NCBI RefSeq assembly: GCF_006715785.1
Contig: NZ_VFNX01000001.1
Location: 5,498,001 to 5,562,000 of the forward strand
Source: Streptomyces puniciscabiei
GTDB lineage: Bacteria > Actinomycetota > Actinomycetes > Streptomycetales > Streptomycetaceae
Direction: 5' to 3'
Length of the DNA stretch: 64,000 nucleotides
Positions 53,991-62,074 of this stretch are shown here, piece by piece; the first letter of the stretch is position 1, and each line of letters begins with the position of its first letter. The translations under genes and the position numbers were made by a program. The notes beneath the pieces were generated by a model. The model saw nothing but the letters and a program-made list of their open reading frames with translations. It made no database searches and was not told where the DNA came from.

Positions 53991-54874
53991 TGGACCTCGA
54001 AGCCGGGCAGGTCGCCGTCGTCACCGGGGCGGCGAGCGGGATCGGGCTCGCCCTGGCCCGGCGGTTCGCCGCCGAGGGCCTGAAGGTGGTCCTCGCCGAC
54101 GTGGAGGAGGCCGCCCTGGACAAGGCCGCCGCGGACCTGCGGGCCGAGGGCGCCGAGGTGCACGCGCGCGTGGCAGACGTCGGCGAGCGCGCCCAGGTCA
54201 TGGAGCTGGCGGAGGCGGCGTACGACACCTATGGCGCCGTGCACGTCCTGTGCAACAACGCGGGCGTCGGCTCGGGTGCCGAGGGCCGGATGTGGGAGCA
54301 CGACCCCAACGACTGGCGGTGGGCCTTCGCCGTCAATGTGTGGGGTGTCTTCCATGGCGTCCAGGCGTTCGTACCCAGGATGATCAAGTCGGGTCAACCC
54401 GGTCATGTGGTCAATACATCCTCAGGCGACGGCGGCATCGCACCCCTCCCGACCGCCTCCGTCTACGCGGTCACCAAGGCTGCCGTCGTCACCCTGACGG
54501 AGTCCCTGTACGCGCACCTGAAGGCCGAGCACGCGCGCGTGGGCGCCTCGGTGCTCTTCCCGGGCCCGCACATGCTGCGCACCGGCCTGTGGGAGTCGCA
54601 CCGCAACCGCCCCGCACGCTACGCCAAACAGCGCCCGCGCAGGACCCCGTACCGCAGCCTCGACCAGTGGGAGGCGGCGATGCGCGCGGCCGGCAAGGAG
54701 GTCCGCTTCACGCCCGTCGAGGAGGTCGCCGGCCTCGTCGTGGCCGGCATCCGCGAGGACCGCTTCTGGCTGCTGCCGGCGAGCGAGCACAGCGACGCGC
54801 AGATCCGCGCCCGGGCCCGGTCGATGCTGGACCGGACGAACCCGTCGTACCTCGAAAGCTTCGTCCTGGACTGA
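53990..54874 (+). CDS. SDR-family NAD(P)-dependent oxidoreductase
   Basis: A 294-aa short-chain dehydrogenase. The cofactor site is VVTGAASGIGLALARRF, with VLCNNAGVGSG and the intact catalytic residues SS...Y-A-V-T-K in NTSSGDGGIAPLPTASVYAVTKAAVV. The acidic end of strand 2 (VVLADVEEA) suggests NAD rather than NADP. A C-terminal extension (QRPRRTPYRSLDQWEAAMRAAGKEV) is longer than usual. It overlaps the previous stop by one base (TGATG). Confidence 0.93.
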   Translation: MDLEAGQVAVVTGAASGIGLALARRFAAEGLKVVLADVEEAALDKAAADLRAEGAEVHARVADVGERAQVMELAEAAYDTYGAVHVLCNNAGVGSGAEGRMWEHDPNDWRWAFAVNVWGVFHGVQAFVPRMIKSGQPGHVVNTSSGDGGIAPLPTASVYAVTKAAVVTLTESLYAHLKAEHARVGASVLFPGPHMLRTGLWESHRNRPARYAKQRPRRTPYRSLDQWEAAMRAAGKEVRFTPVEEVAGLVVAGIREDRFWLLPASEHSDAQIRARARSMLDRTNPSYLESFVLD

Positions 54875-54891
54875 ACCGAGAGGAGGCTCTG

Positions 54892-56178
54892 GTGAGCGCA
54901 TACGACGACCCGTACCTGATCATCTCCTCCGACTGCCACGCCGGACTGCCCACCGAGGAGTACCGGCCGTACCTGGAGTCCCGTTTCCACCGGGACTTCG
55001 ACGAGTTCCTCGCGGGCCAGGGCCGGCGCCGCGAGGAGATGACCCGGCTCGGCATCCGCAACGAGACCTTCGCCGACCGGTGGTTCCGGGACAACGAGGA
55101 AGGCCTGCGCGGCGGCTGGGACACCGCGCAGCGCCTGAAGGAGCTCGACGGGGACGGCGTGGCCGCCGAGGTCGTCTTCCCGGACGCCGACGCCGTCGAC
55201 AGCCGCACCGCCGCCCCCTTCGGCGTGGGCCTCGGCCTGTCCGGCGACCACGACCCCGAACTGGGCATGGCGGGCGCCCGGGCCCACAACCGATGGCTCG
55301 CGGACTTCGTCTCCGAGCACCCCGAACGGCACTGCGGGGTCGCCCTGTTGCCCGTCACGGCCCCCGTGGACCAGGTCGTCGCCGAGATCCACCGGGCCCG
55401 GGAGTCCGGCCTCGGCGCCCTGATGATCCCGGCCATGTGGGCGGACAGGGAGCCGTACCACGACCGCCGTTACGACCCCGTGTGGGCGGCCGCCGCCGAG
55501 TGCGGCATGCCGGTGCTCACCCACTCCGGCGCCGCCCCCCGCGAGGAGTACGGCGACCACCTCGGCATCTATGTGAGCGAGGTGACCTGGTGGCCGGCCC
55601 GGCCGCTGTGGTTCCTGCTCTGGTCCGGCGTCTTCGAACGCCACCCTGGGCTGCGTTTCGGCGTCGCCGAGTCCGGCTGCTGGTGGCTGCCGAACCTGCT
55701 GTGGTTCATGGACCGCCTCTACCTCGGCGCGCACGGCGGCAAGAAGCTCTCCCCGTTCGAGGAGCTGAAGCGCCCGCCGCACGAGTACCTGGACCGGCAG
55801 GTCTTCGTCTGCGCCACCAACACCAAGCGGCGTGAGCTGGCCCAGCGCTACGAGATCGGCGTCGACAACATCCTCTGGGGCAGCGACTTCCCGCACCCCG
55901 AGGGCACCTGGCCGGACACGCGCGCGTGGCTGCGCCGTACCTTCCACGACATCCCGGTGAGCGAGACCCGCCGGATGCTCGGACTGGCGGCGGCGGAGGT
56001 CTTCGGCTTCGACATCGGGAAGCTGACCCCGCTCGCCCGCCGCATCGGCCCGGCCCCCGCCGACCTCGGCCAGCCGGCCGACCAGGCGGCCGTGGAGGCG
56101 TCCTGGGCGCGCTCGCGCGAGACGGGCCGGCACTGGCTGACCGGCCAGGACTTCCCGGCGCTGGGGGTGACACGGTGA
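54892..56178 (+). CDS. Amidohydrolase family protein (first of pair)
   Basis: A 428-aa TIM-barrel amidohydrolase-2 protein. The metal D-x-H motif is LIISSDCHAGLPTEEYRPYL, barrel histidines are in MPVLTHSGAAPR, and the final aspartate is in NILWGSDFPHPEGTWPDTR. Family members hydrolyse C-C or C-N bonds in aromatic or lactone substrates. GTG 54892 has AGAGGAGG upstream. The following gene overlaps (GTGA). About the same domain layout as the next gene, suggesting a heteromeric or successive pair. Confidence 0.9.
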   Translation: MSAYDDPYLIISSDCHAGLPTEEYRPYLESRFHRDFDEFLAGQGRRREEMTRLGIRNETFADRWFRDNEEGLRGGWDTAQRLKELDGDGVAAEVVFPDADAVDSRTAAPFGVGLGLSGDHDPELGMAGARAHNRWLADFVSEHPERHCGVALLPVTAPVDQVVAEIHRARESGLGALMIPAMWADREPYHDRRYDPVWAAAAECGMPVLTHSGAAPREEYGDHLGIYVSEVTWWPARPLWFLLWSGVFERHPGLRFGVAESGCWWLPNLLWFMDRLYLGAHGGKKLSPFEELKRPPHEYLDRQVFVCATNTKRRELAQRYEIGVDNILWGSDFPHPEGTWPDTRAWLRRTFHDIPVSETRRMLGLAAAEVFGFDIGKLTPLARRIGPAPADLGQPADQAAVEASWARSRETGRHWLTGQDFPALGVTR

Positions 56179-57401
56179 ACGACCGGTACACGGTGATCTC
56201 CGCCGACTGCCATGCGGGAGCCGATCTCCTGGACTACAGGCCGTACCTGGAGAAGCGCTACCACGACGACTTCGACGTGTGGGCCGCCACCTACGTCAAC
56301 CCCTACGAGGACCTGCTCGCCGACTCGGCCGACCGCAACTGGAACTCCGAACGGCGCCTCGCGGAGCTGGAGGCGGACGGGATCGTCGCGGAGGTGATCT
56401 TCCCGAACACCATCCCGCCGTTCTTCCCGTCCGGCTCGCTCATGGCCCCGCCGCCGACCGCTGCGGACTTCGAGCGGCGCTGGGCGGGCCTGCGCGCCCA
56501 CAACCGCTGGCTCGCGGACTTCTGCGCCGCCGCGCCGGGCCGCCGGGCGGGTGTCTTCCAGATCCTGCTCGGGGACGTCGAGGAGGCCGTCAAGGAGATC
56601 CGGTGGGCCGCCTCGGCGGGCCTGAAGGGCGGCCTCATGCTGCCCGGCACCCCGCCCGGCTCCGGCCTGCCCGAGCTGTACTCGCGGACGTACGACCCGA
56701 TCTGGGCCACGTGCGAGGAGCTCGGCGTCCCCGTCAACCACCACGCCGGCTCGGCCTCCCCGCCGCTCGGCGAGGAACCGGCCGCCCGCGCGGTGTTCAT
56801 GGTGGAGACGACCTGGTTCTCCCACCGCGCCCTGTGGCACCTGGTGTTCGGCGGCGCCTTCCGCCGGCATCCCGAGCTGAGGCTGGTCCTGACCGAACAG
56901 GGCTCCGGCTGGATCCCCGGGGTGCTCGGCATGCTGGACTACTACCACGCCCGCCTGGTCGCGGCGGCCACGAAGGCCGGCACCGCCGAGGCCAAGTTCG
57001 GTGCCGGACTGGCCGACGGCATGGGTGCGGCGCCCTCGCAGGTGTGGCGGGACAACTGCTTCGTCGGCGCCAGCTTCATGCGCCCGCACGAGGTGCCGCT
57101 GCGGGACCGCATCGGCGTCGACAAGATCATGTGGGGCAGCGACTACCCGCACGACGAGGGCACCCATCCCTACACCCGCGAGGCCCTGCGGTTCGCCTAC
57201 GCGGGCGTGCCGCGCGCGGAGGTCGCGGCGATGCTGGGCGGCAACGCGGCCCGCGTCTACGGCTTCGACCTCGCGCTCCTCGACCCCCTCGCGGCGAAGG
57301 TGGGCCCCACGGTGGCCGAGGTGGCCGAGCCCCTGACGGACCCTCCGGCGGACGCGACCAGCCCGGTGTTCGCCCGCGGGGCGTCGGTCCGGGTGTGGTG
57401 A
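56175..57401 (+). CDS. Amidohydrolase family protein (second of pair)
   Basis: A 408-aa TIM-barrel amidohydrolase-2 protein. The N-terminus VNDRYTVISADCHAGADLLDYRPYL carries D-x-H, NHHAGSASPPLG carries a barrel histidine, and KIMWGSDYPHDEGTHPYTRE the late aspartate. It is clearly related to the preceding protein throughout its length, so the two arose by duplication. GTG 56175 overlaps the upstream stop (GTGA). The substrate is unknown; see the operon finding. Confidence 0.9.
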   Translation: MNDRYTVISADCHAGADLLDYRPYLEKRYHDDFDVWAATYVNPYEDLLADSADRNWNSERRLAELEADGIVAEVIFPNTIPPFFPSGSLMAPPPTAADFERRWAGLRAHNRWLADFCAAAPGRRAGVFQILLGDVEEAVKEIRWAASAGLKGGLMLPGTPPGSGLPELYSRTYDPIWATCEELGVPVNHHAGSASPPLGEEPAARAVFMVETTWFSHRALWHLVFGGAFRRHPELRLVLTEQGSGWIPGVLGMLDYYHARLVAAATKAGTAEAKFGAGLADGMGAAPSQVWRDNCFVGASFMRPHEVPLRDRIGVDKIMWGSDYPHDEGTHPYTREALRFAYAGVPRAEVAAMLGGNAARVYGFDLALLDPLAAKVGPTVAEVAEPLTDPPADATSPVFARGASVRVW

Positions 57402-57456
57402 GGAACGAGGTGCGTCGTACGGGTCCGGCGGCCCGGAAGGTGCCATCCTCGGTCCT

Positions 57457-58167
57457 GTGACCGAGCCAACCCACGAAGAGGCCCACGGGGGCGCGCTCGG
57501 CTCGCGGCTGAACTGGCTGCGGGCCGCCGTGCTCGGCGCGAACGACGGCATCGTCTCCACCGCGGGCATCGTCGTCGGCGTGGCCGGCGCGACCCAGAGC
57601 CGGGCCGCCCTGCTCACCGCCGGACTGGCCGGCCTGCTCGCCGGGTCGATGTCCATGGCGGCCGGCGAGTACGTCTCCGTGTCCACCCAGCGCGACTCCG
57701 AGAGGGCCGCGCTGGCCATGGAGAAACGGGAACTGCGGGAGCAGCCGGAGGCCGAGCTGCAGGAGCTGACCACGCTGCTGGAGGAACGCGGGCTGTCCCG
57801 GGACGTGGCCCGGGAGGCCGCCGAACAGCTCACCGCGCGGGACCCGCTCAAGGCGCACGCACGCGTGGAGCTCGGCATCGACCCGGACGAACTGACCAAC
57901 CCGTGGAACGCGGCCTGGGCGAGCTTTCTGTCGTTCACCGTGGGCGCGCTGCTGCCGCTGCTGGCCATCGTGCTGCCGCCGGCCGGCTGGCGGCTCCCGG
58001 TGACCGTGCTCTCCGTGCTGGCCGCGCTCGTGCTGACCGGGTGGAGCAGCGCCCGTCTGGGCGCGGCCGACCCGAAGCCCGCGGTCCTGCGAAACGTGGC
58101 GGGCGGGGCGCTGGCGATGGGAGTCACCTACGCGGCGGGCCGTCTGCTGGGCGCGGCGGGGGTCTGA
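57457..58167 (+). CDS. VIT1/CCC1-family transporter (iron/manganese)
   Basis: A 236-aa membrane protein. The first helix motif LNWLRAAVLGANDGIVSTAGIVVGVAGA is diagnostic, followed by LAGSMSMAAGEYVSVSTQRDSERAAL. A cytoplasmic charged region (MEKRELREQPEAELQELTTLLEERG) binds the metal in relatives, and GVELGIDP-like plus C-terminal helices follow. It exports or sequesters Fe2+/Mn2+. GTG 57457. The final codons and stop lie in the first unit of a tandem repeat. Confidence 0.9.
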   Translation: MTEPTHEEAHGGALGSRLNWLRAAVLGANDGIVSTAGIVVGVAGATQSRAALLTAGLAGLLAGSMSMAAGEYVSVSTQRDSERAALAMEKRELREQPEAELQELTTLLEERGLSRDVAREAAEQLTARDPLKAHARVELGIDPDELTNPWNAAWASFLSFTVGALLPLLAIVLPPAGWRLPVTVLSVLAALVLTGWSSARLGAADPKPAVLRNVAGGALAMGVTYAAGRLLGAAGV

Positions 58168-58351
58168 CGTGCGGGCTGGGGCTGTGGGTGCGGTGGGGGT
58201 CTGACGTGCGGGCTGGGGGCTGTGGGTGCGGTGGGGGTCTGGCATGCGGGCTGGGGGTCCTGGGTGCGGCGGGGGTCTGGCATGCGGGCCTTGGGCCGTG
58301 GGTGCGGCGGGGGTCTGACACGCGGGCCGGGGGCCCTGGGCGCGCGGGCCC
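58152..58351. repeat. Tandem 37-38 bp minisatellite covering a stop codon
   Basis: Five imperfect units, with the core GGGGGTCTG at 58158, 58195, 58233, 58271 and 58309. The spacings are 37, 38, 38 and 38 bp. Each unit continues with an RCGTGCGGGC-like stretch and a GTGGGTGC-like end. Unit 1 contains the last codons and TGA stop of the VIT gene. The repeat fills most of the gap before the alcohol dehydrogenase. Confidence 0.9.
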
Positions 58352-58431
58352 GGCCGGCGACGGCGTACCGTGAGGTGCGCTCGACCACCCCCTGAGCACC
58401 CGCACCGATCCGCACGAGAAGGACCCTCGCC

Positions 58432-59481
58432 ATGCGCGCCACCACCATCCACGCCCCGTACGACATGCGCGTGGAGGACGTCCCCGAGCCCGTGGTGCAG
58501 CTGCCCACCGACGCCGTGGTGCGGGTGCTGCGCGCCTGCATCTGCGGCAGCGACCTGTGGGCCTACCGGGGCGAGGCGGCCCGGCAGCCGGGCCAGCGCA
58601 TCGGGCACGAGTTCCTCGGTGTCGTGGAGGAGACCGGCTCCGAGGTGAGCACGGTCCGGCGCGGTGACCTGGTGGTCGCGCCGTTCATGTGGTCCGACGG
58701 CGTCTGCGACTACTGCCGCGAGGGCCTGACGACGTCCTGCGAGCACGGCGGCTTCTGGGGCTCCGTCGGCTACGACGGCGGCCAGGGCGAGGCCGTGCGC
58801 GTGCCGTTCGCCGACGGCACCCTCGTCCAGCTCCCCAAGGACGCGGCCTCCGACGACCACCTGCTGTCCGCCCTGCTGACCCTCTCCGACGTCCTCGGCA
58901 CCGGCCACCACGCCGCCCTCGGCGCGGGCGCCCGCCCCGGCGCCACGGTCGCCGTCGTCGGGGACGGCGCGGTCGGCCTGTGCGCGGTACTGGCCGCCAA
59001 GCGGCTGGGCGCCGAGCGGATCATCGCGCTCGGCCGGCACGAGGTCCGCACCGACATCGCGCGCCGCTTCGGCGCCACCGACGTCGTCGCCGAGCGCGGG
59101 GACGCGGCCGTCGAGGCCGTCCGCGAGCTCACCCGCGGCCAGGGCGCGCACGCCGTCGTCGAGGCCGTCGGCACCGAGCAGTCCATGCGGACGGCCGTCA
59201 ACATCACCCGCGACGGCGGCGCCATCGGCTTCGTCGGCGTGCCGCACGGCAGCGGCACCGGCCTCGACCTCGGCGTCATGTTCGACCGGAACATCGCCCT
59301 GCGCGGCGGCGTGGCCCCGGTCCGCGCCTACATCCCGGACCTCCTCCCCGACGTCCTCGACGGCACGATCGACCCCTCGCCGGTGTTCGACATGACCGTG
59401 GACATCGAGGGCGTGCCCGGGGGCTACAAGGCGATGGACGAGCGCACCGCCCTCAAGGTCCTGGTCACGGGCGACCGGTGA
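58432..59481 (+). CDS. Zinc-dependent alcohol dehydrogenase family protein
   Basis: A 349-aa MDR protein. The catalytic zinc is bound by RACICGSDLWAYRG and RIGHEFLGVVEE. The structural zinc loop is FMWSDGVCDYCREGLTTSCEHGG. The NAD(P) site is VAVVGDGAVGLCAVLAAKRLGAERI. ATG 58432 has GAAGGA upstream. It may be dependent on the VIT transcript or on a promoter within the tandem repeat. Confidence 0.93.
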   Translation: MRATTIHAPYDMRVEDVPEPVVQLPTDAVVRVLRACICGSDLWAYRGEAARQPGQRIGHEFLGVVEETGSEVSTVRRGDLVVAPFMWSDGVCDYCREGLTTSCEHGGFWGSVGYDGGQGEAVRVPFADGTLVQLPKDAASDDHLLSALLTLSDVLGTGHHAALGAGARPGATVAVVGDGAVGLCAVLAAKRLGAERIIALGRHEVRTDIARRFGATDVVAERGDAAVEAVRELTRGQGAHAVVEAVGTEQSMRTAVNITRDGGAIGFVGVPHGSGTGLDLGVMFDRNIALRGGVAPVRAYIPDLLPDVLDGTIDPSPVFDMTVDIEGVPGGYKAMDERTALKVLVTGDR

Positions 59482-59485
59482 CCAG

Positions 59486-60496
59486 CTAGCTCCAGCGGAT
59501 CGGCAGCGGCAGTGCGGTGAGCAGACCCGAGACCGCGACGACCGCGCCCAGGGCGATAACCTCGGCCCGCGCGGGCGCGTACGCGGTCAGCGGGTCGCGG
59601 GCGCGGCGCAGCCGGATCCGCGCCCACAGGGCGAGCAGGGCGACGGCGGCGACCAGGATCACCTTGGCCAGCAGGGTGCGTCCGTAGGCCGTCGCCGTCA
59701 GCTGGTCCACGATCGTGCCCGACGGCATGCGGCGCAGCGAACTGCACACGCCCGTCGCGGTGATGGCGGCGAGCAGGAGGGCCGCCACGCGCGCGTAGCG
59801 GCCGAGCAGCGCGGCCCCGGCCGGATCGCCGTGCCACCGCCCGATCAGCCGCAGGGCGTGCAGGAGGCCACCGGCCCACAGCGCCGCGCACGTCAGGTGC
59901 ACCAGCGTCAGGCCCGAGCCCACCAGCGGGCTCTGCTCGGTCGTGGGGTGGGCGCGCAGCGCCTCCGCGACCACCACCGCGGTCAGCGGCCACACCTGGG
60001 ACGCCGGGCGGCGCAGATACGCGCACAGGGCCGCCAGCAGAAAGGCGTTGACCTCCAGCAGGGCCAGCCGGCCGTCGCGGGAGCCGTACAGGCCGCCGAC
60101 GTCGATCTGGCCGGGGGAGTGCGGGATCAGATTGCCGGCGGACACCACCGAGGCGAGCGCCAGCGCGGCGACGAAACCGGCGGTGGTGGCGGGCGGAGCC
60201 CAGCTGCGCGGCCGTTCGGGCGGAGCACCCGGAAGGCGCCGGGCGAGCCGGTGCACGAACAGCTCGCCCAGCGGCACGCTCAGGGCGGCGAACAGCACCG
60301 CGCGCAGCAGCCCGATGCCGCCCACCCCCGGTGCGGCGGCCTCCCCGGTGCCGTGCAGCGCCGCCGACGGGCCGAGCAGGGGGATCAGGGCGCCCAGCAC
60401 CCCCAGGGCCAGGACGGCGACGGCCCGGCCGGTGCCGGAGCGCCGGGGGCGGACCGCCGCGTCGGTCGCCTCGCCGGTCGGTCGTATCGAGCTCAC
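59486..60496 (-). CDS. CopD-like copper-resistance membrane protein
   Basis: A 336-aa polytopic membrane protein with about eight helices. The C-terminal half matches the CopD domain: LTLVHLTCAALWAGGLLHALRLIGRW, TATGVCSSLRRM and GRTLLAKVILVAAVALLALW. Conserved histidines are H in LVHL and others in the loops. It may take up or export copper. GTG 60496 (VSSIRPTGE) is chosen as the first plausible start. Confidence 0.85.
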   Translation of the reverse strand: MSSIRPTGEATDAAVRPRRSGTGRAVAVLALGVLGALIPLLGPSAALHGTGEAAAPGVGGIGLLRAVLFAALSVPLGELFVHRLARRLPGAPPERPRSWAPPATTAGFVAALALASVVSAGNLIPHSPGQIDVGGLYGSRDGRLALLEVNAFLLAALCAYLRRPASQVWPLTAVVVAEALRAHPTTEQSPLVGSGLTLVHLTCAALWAGGLLHALRLIGRWHGDPAGAALLGRYARVAALLLAAITATGVCSSLRRMPSGTIVDQLTATAYGRTLLAKVILVAAVALLALWARIRLRRARDPLTAYAPARAEVIALGAVVAVSGLLTALPLPIRWS

Positions 60497-60596
60497 CCCA
60501 TGATCTTCGCCAGTCGTCGCAGAACCGGGCAAGTCCCGGAAAACAACGGGCAGTACGGCATTCCCTGCATACGTACATTTCCGGCCGCCCGCGCGC

Positions 60597-61976
60597 TCAC
60601 CGCCAGCGGGCGCCGTCCGACCCCCACGGCACCGGAGGCCGCGCCCAGTCGGCGGGACCGCCCGCCAAGGACACCGGCGGCAGGGCGTGCCGCAGCCGGC
60701 CGAGCGGGCTGTCCGTCTCGGCCAGCCAGGTGTCCGGGCCCTGGTATGGCGCACCCGTGGCCGCGGCCGGCCGGATCCCGTCGGTCAGCCAGTGCGCGGT
60801 CCGGGCCAGCGCCAGCCGCACCAGTCGGCCGCCCCCGTCGTACGACTGCTCGGTCAGCGCCCGCAGTACGGCCGCCGCCAGCAGGTAGCCGGTGCCGTGG
60901 TCCAGTGCCTGCGCCGGCAGCGCGCCGGGCTCCGTCCCCGAGCCCTCGGTCACGGCGATGCCCGTCGCGACCTGCACCAGGCTGTCGAAGCCGCGCCGCC
61001 CGCCCCAGGGGCCGTACGCGCCCCATGCCGAGACCTGCGCCACCACCAGGCCGGGCCGGCGTGCGCACAGCGCCTTCGGCGAGAGCCCGAACCGGTCGAG
61101 GGCGCCCGGCCGGTAGCCGGTGACGACCACGTCGGCCGTGGCCAGCAGCTCCTCGAGGGTGTCGCCGCCGGTGGCGAGGTCGAGCGTCGCCGACCGCTTC
61201 CCAAAGCCCGTGTCGGCGTGCTGGTCGGGGAGCTCGGGCAGCCAGGGGGCGTCCACGCGGAGCACGTCCGCGCCGAGCAGGGCGAGGGTGCGGGTGGCGA
61301 CCGGGCCGGCCAGCACCCGGGTCAGGTCCAGCACGCGCACTCCAGCGGCGGGGAGCAGGGGAGTGGTGGCGGGATCGAGCGGGGCGAGCACGCGTGCGGG
61401 CGCGGAGTCGAGGCGCTCGAGCTCGACCAGCGGGCGTGCGGTCACCTCGGCGGCCTGCTCGGTGACCGCCCACTCCTTCGGGGTGCGCAGGGCCACGGCG
61501 AGGCCGCCGGCGCCGCACACCGCCTCCTCGACCTCCACCGCGGACCGCTCGGCGAGCAGACCGGCCACCGCCTCCGGCGAGGCGTCCGCCGGCAGGCCCA
61601 GCGCGCCGAGCAACCGGGTTCGGTGGTGCGGGTAGTTGGCGTGGGTGCGCACCCAGCCGTCGGCCGTCCGCCAGAACCGCGACAGCGGCGCAAAGGAGAC
61701 CGGTGCGCGCCCGTCGACCAGCAGGTTCCGTTCACTGTGGAAGGCGGCCGCCACGGCGCCGTCGTCGACCCGGACGCCGGGCACCTCGGTGAGCCCGGCG
61801 CGCCGGGCCGCCAGTTCCGCGGCTGCCAGCGCGCAGACGCCGACGCACGCGCGCGCCAGCTGCCGTACGGGAAGCCGCGCCGGAAGAGCGCCGGGGCGCT
61901 CTTCCGGCGTCACGCGGGAGACGAGGGCGGGGTCGCCGCCCAGTGCGGTCCATGCCACCTCGATGTCAGCAGTCAT
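60597..61976 (-). CDS. CaiB/BaiF-type CoA transferase with permuted lobes
   Basis: A 459-aa family III CoA transferase. The usual N-terminal motif VRVLDLTRVLAGPVATRTLALLGADVLRVDAPW occurs only at residues 213-245. The N-terminal ~195 residues instead carry segments that normally close the protein (DGWVRTHANYPHHRTRLLGALGL, ALRTPKEWAVTEQ). The chain ends with the tail WLAETDSPLGRLRHALPPVS. So the lobes are in the order C-then-N. It probably moves CoA between acids. ATG 61976. Confidence 0.85.
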   Translation of the reverse strand: MTADIEVAWTALGGDPALVSRVTPEERPGALPARLPVRQLARACVGVCALAAAELAARRAGLTEVPGVRVDDGAVAAAFHSERNLLVDGRAPVSFAPLSRFWRTADGWVRTHANYPHHRTRLLGALGLPADASPEAVAGLLAERSAVEVEEAVCGAGGLAVALRTPKEWAVTEQAAEVTARPLVELERLDSAPARVLAPLDPATTPLLPAAGVRVLDLTRVLAGPVATRTLALLGADVLRVDAPWLPELPDQHADTGFGKRSATLDLATGGDTLEELLATADVVVTGYRPGALDRFGLSPKALCARRPGLVVAQVSAWGAYGPWGGRRGFDSLVQVATGIAVTEGSGTEPGALPAQALDHGTGYLLAAAVLRALTEQSYDGGGRLVRLALARTAHWLTDGIRPAAATGAPYQGPDTWLAETDSPLGRLRHALPPVSLAGGPADWARPPVPWGSDGARWR

Positions 61977-61997
61977 GACTACACTATGCATCATTGA

Positions 61998-62020
61998 TTG
62001 ATCAATATTGATTGAATCAA
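61998..62020. promoter_or_regulatory. AT-rich pair of palindromes before the CoA transferase
   Basis: TTGATCAA (61998-62005) and TTGATT-G-AATCAA (62008-62020), both perfect palindromes, lie 22-44 nt upstream of ATG 61976, in the only AT-rich patch of this area. They are likely an operator overlapping the -10 region. Confidence 0.65.
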
Positions 62021-62074
62021 CCTCGATGCTGGACGGGTGCCGAGTGCCCCTACTCGGTCATTGACTTGACCGGC

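Noticed and set aside
58152..58351. Tandem repeats considered as a CRISPR array
   Set aside because: Units are contiguous and similar over their whole length with no unique spacers, and no cas genes are nearby.
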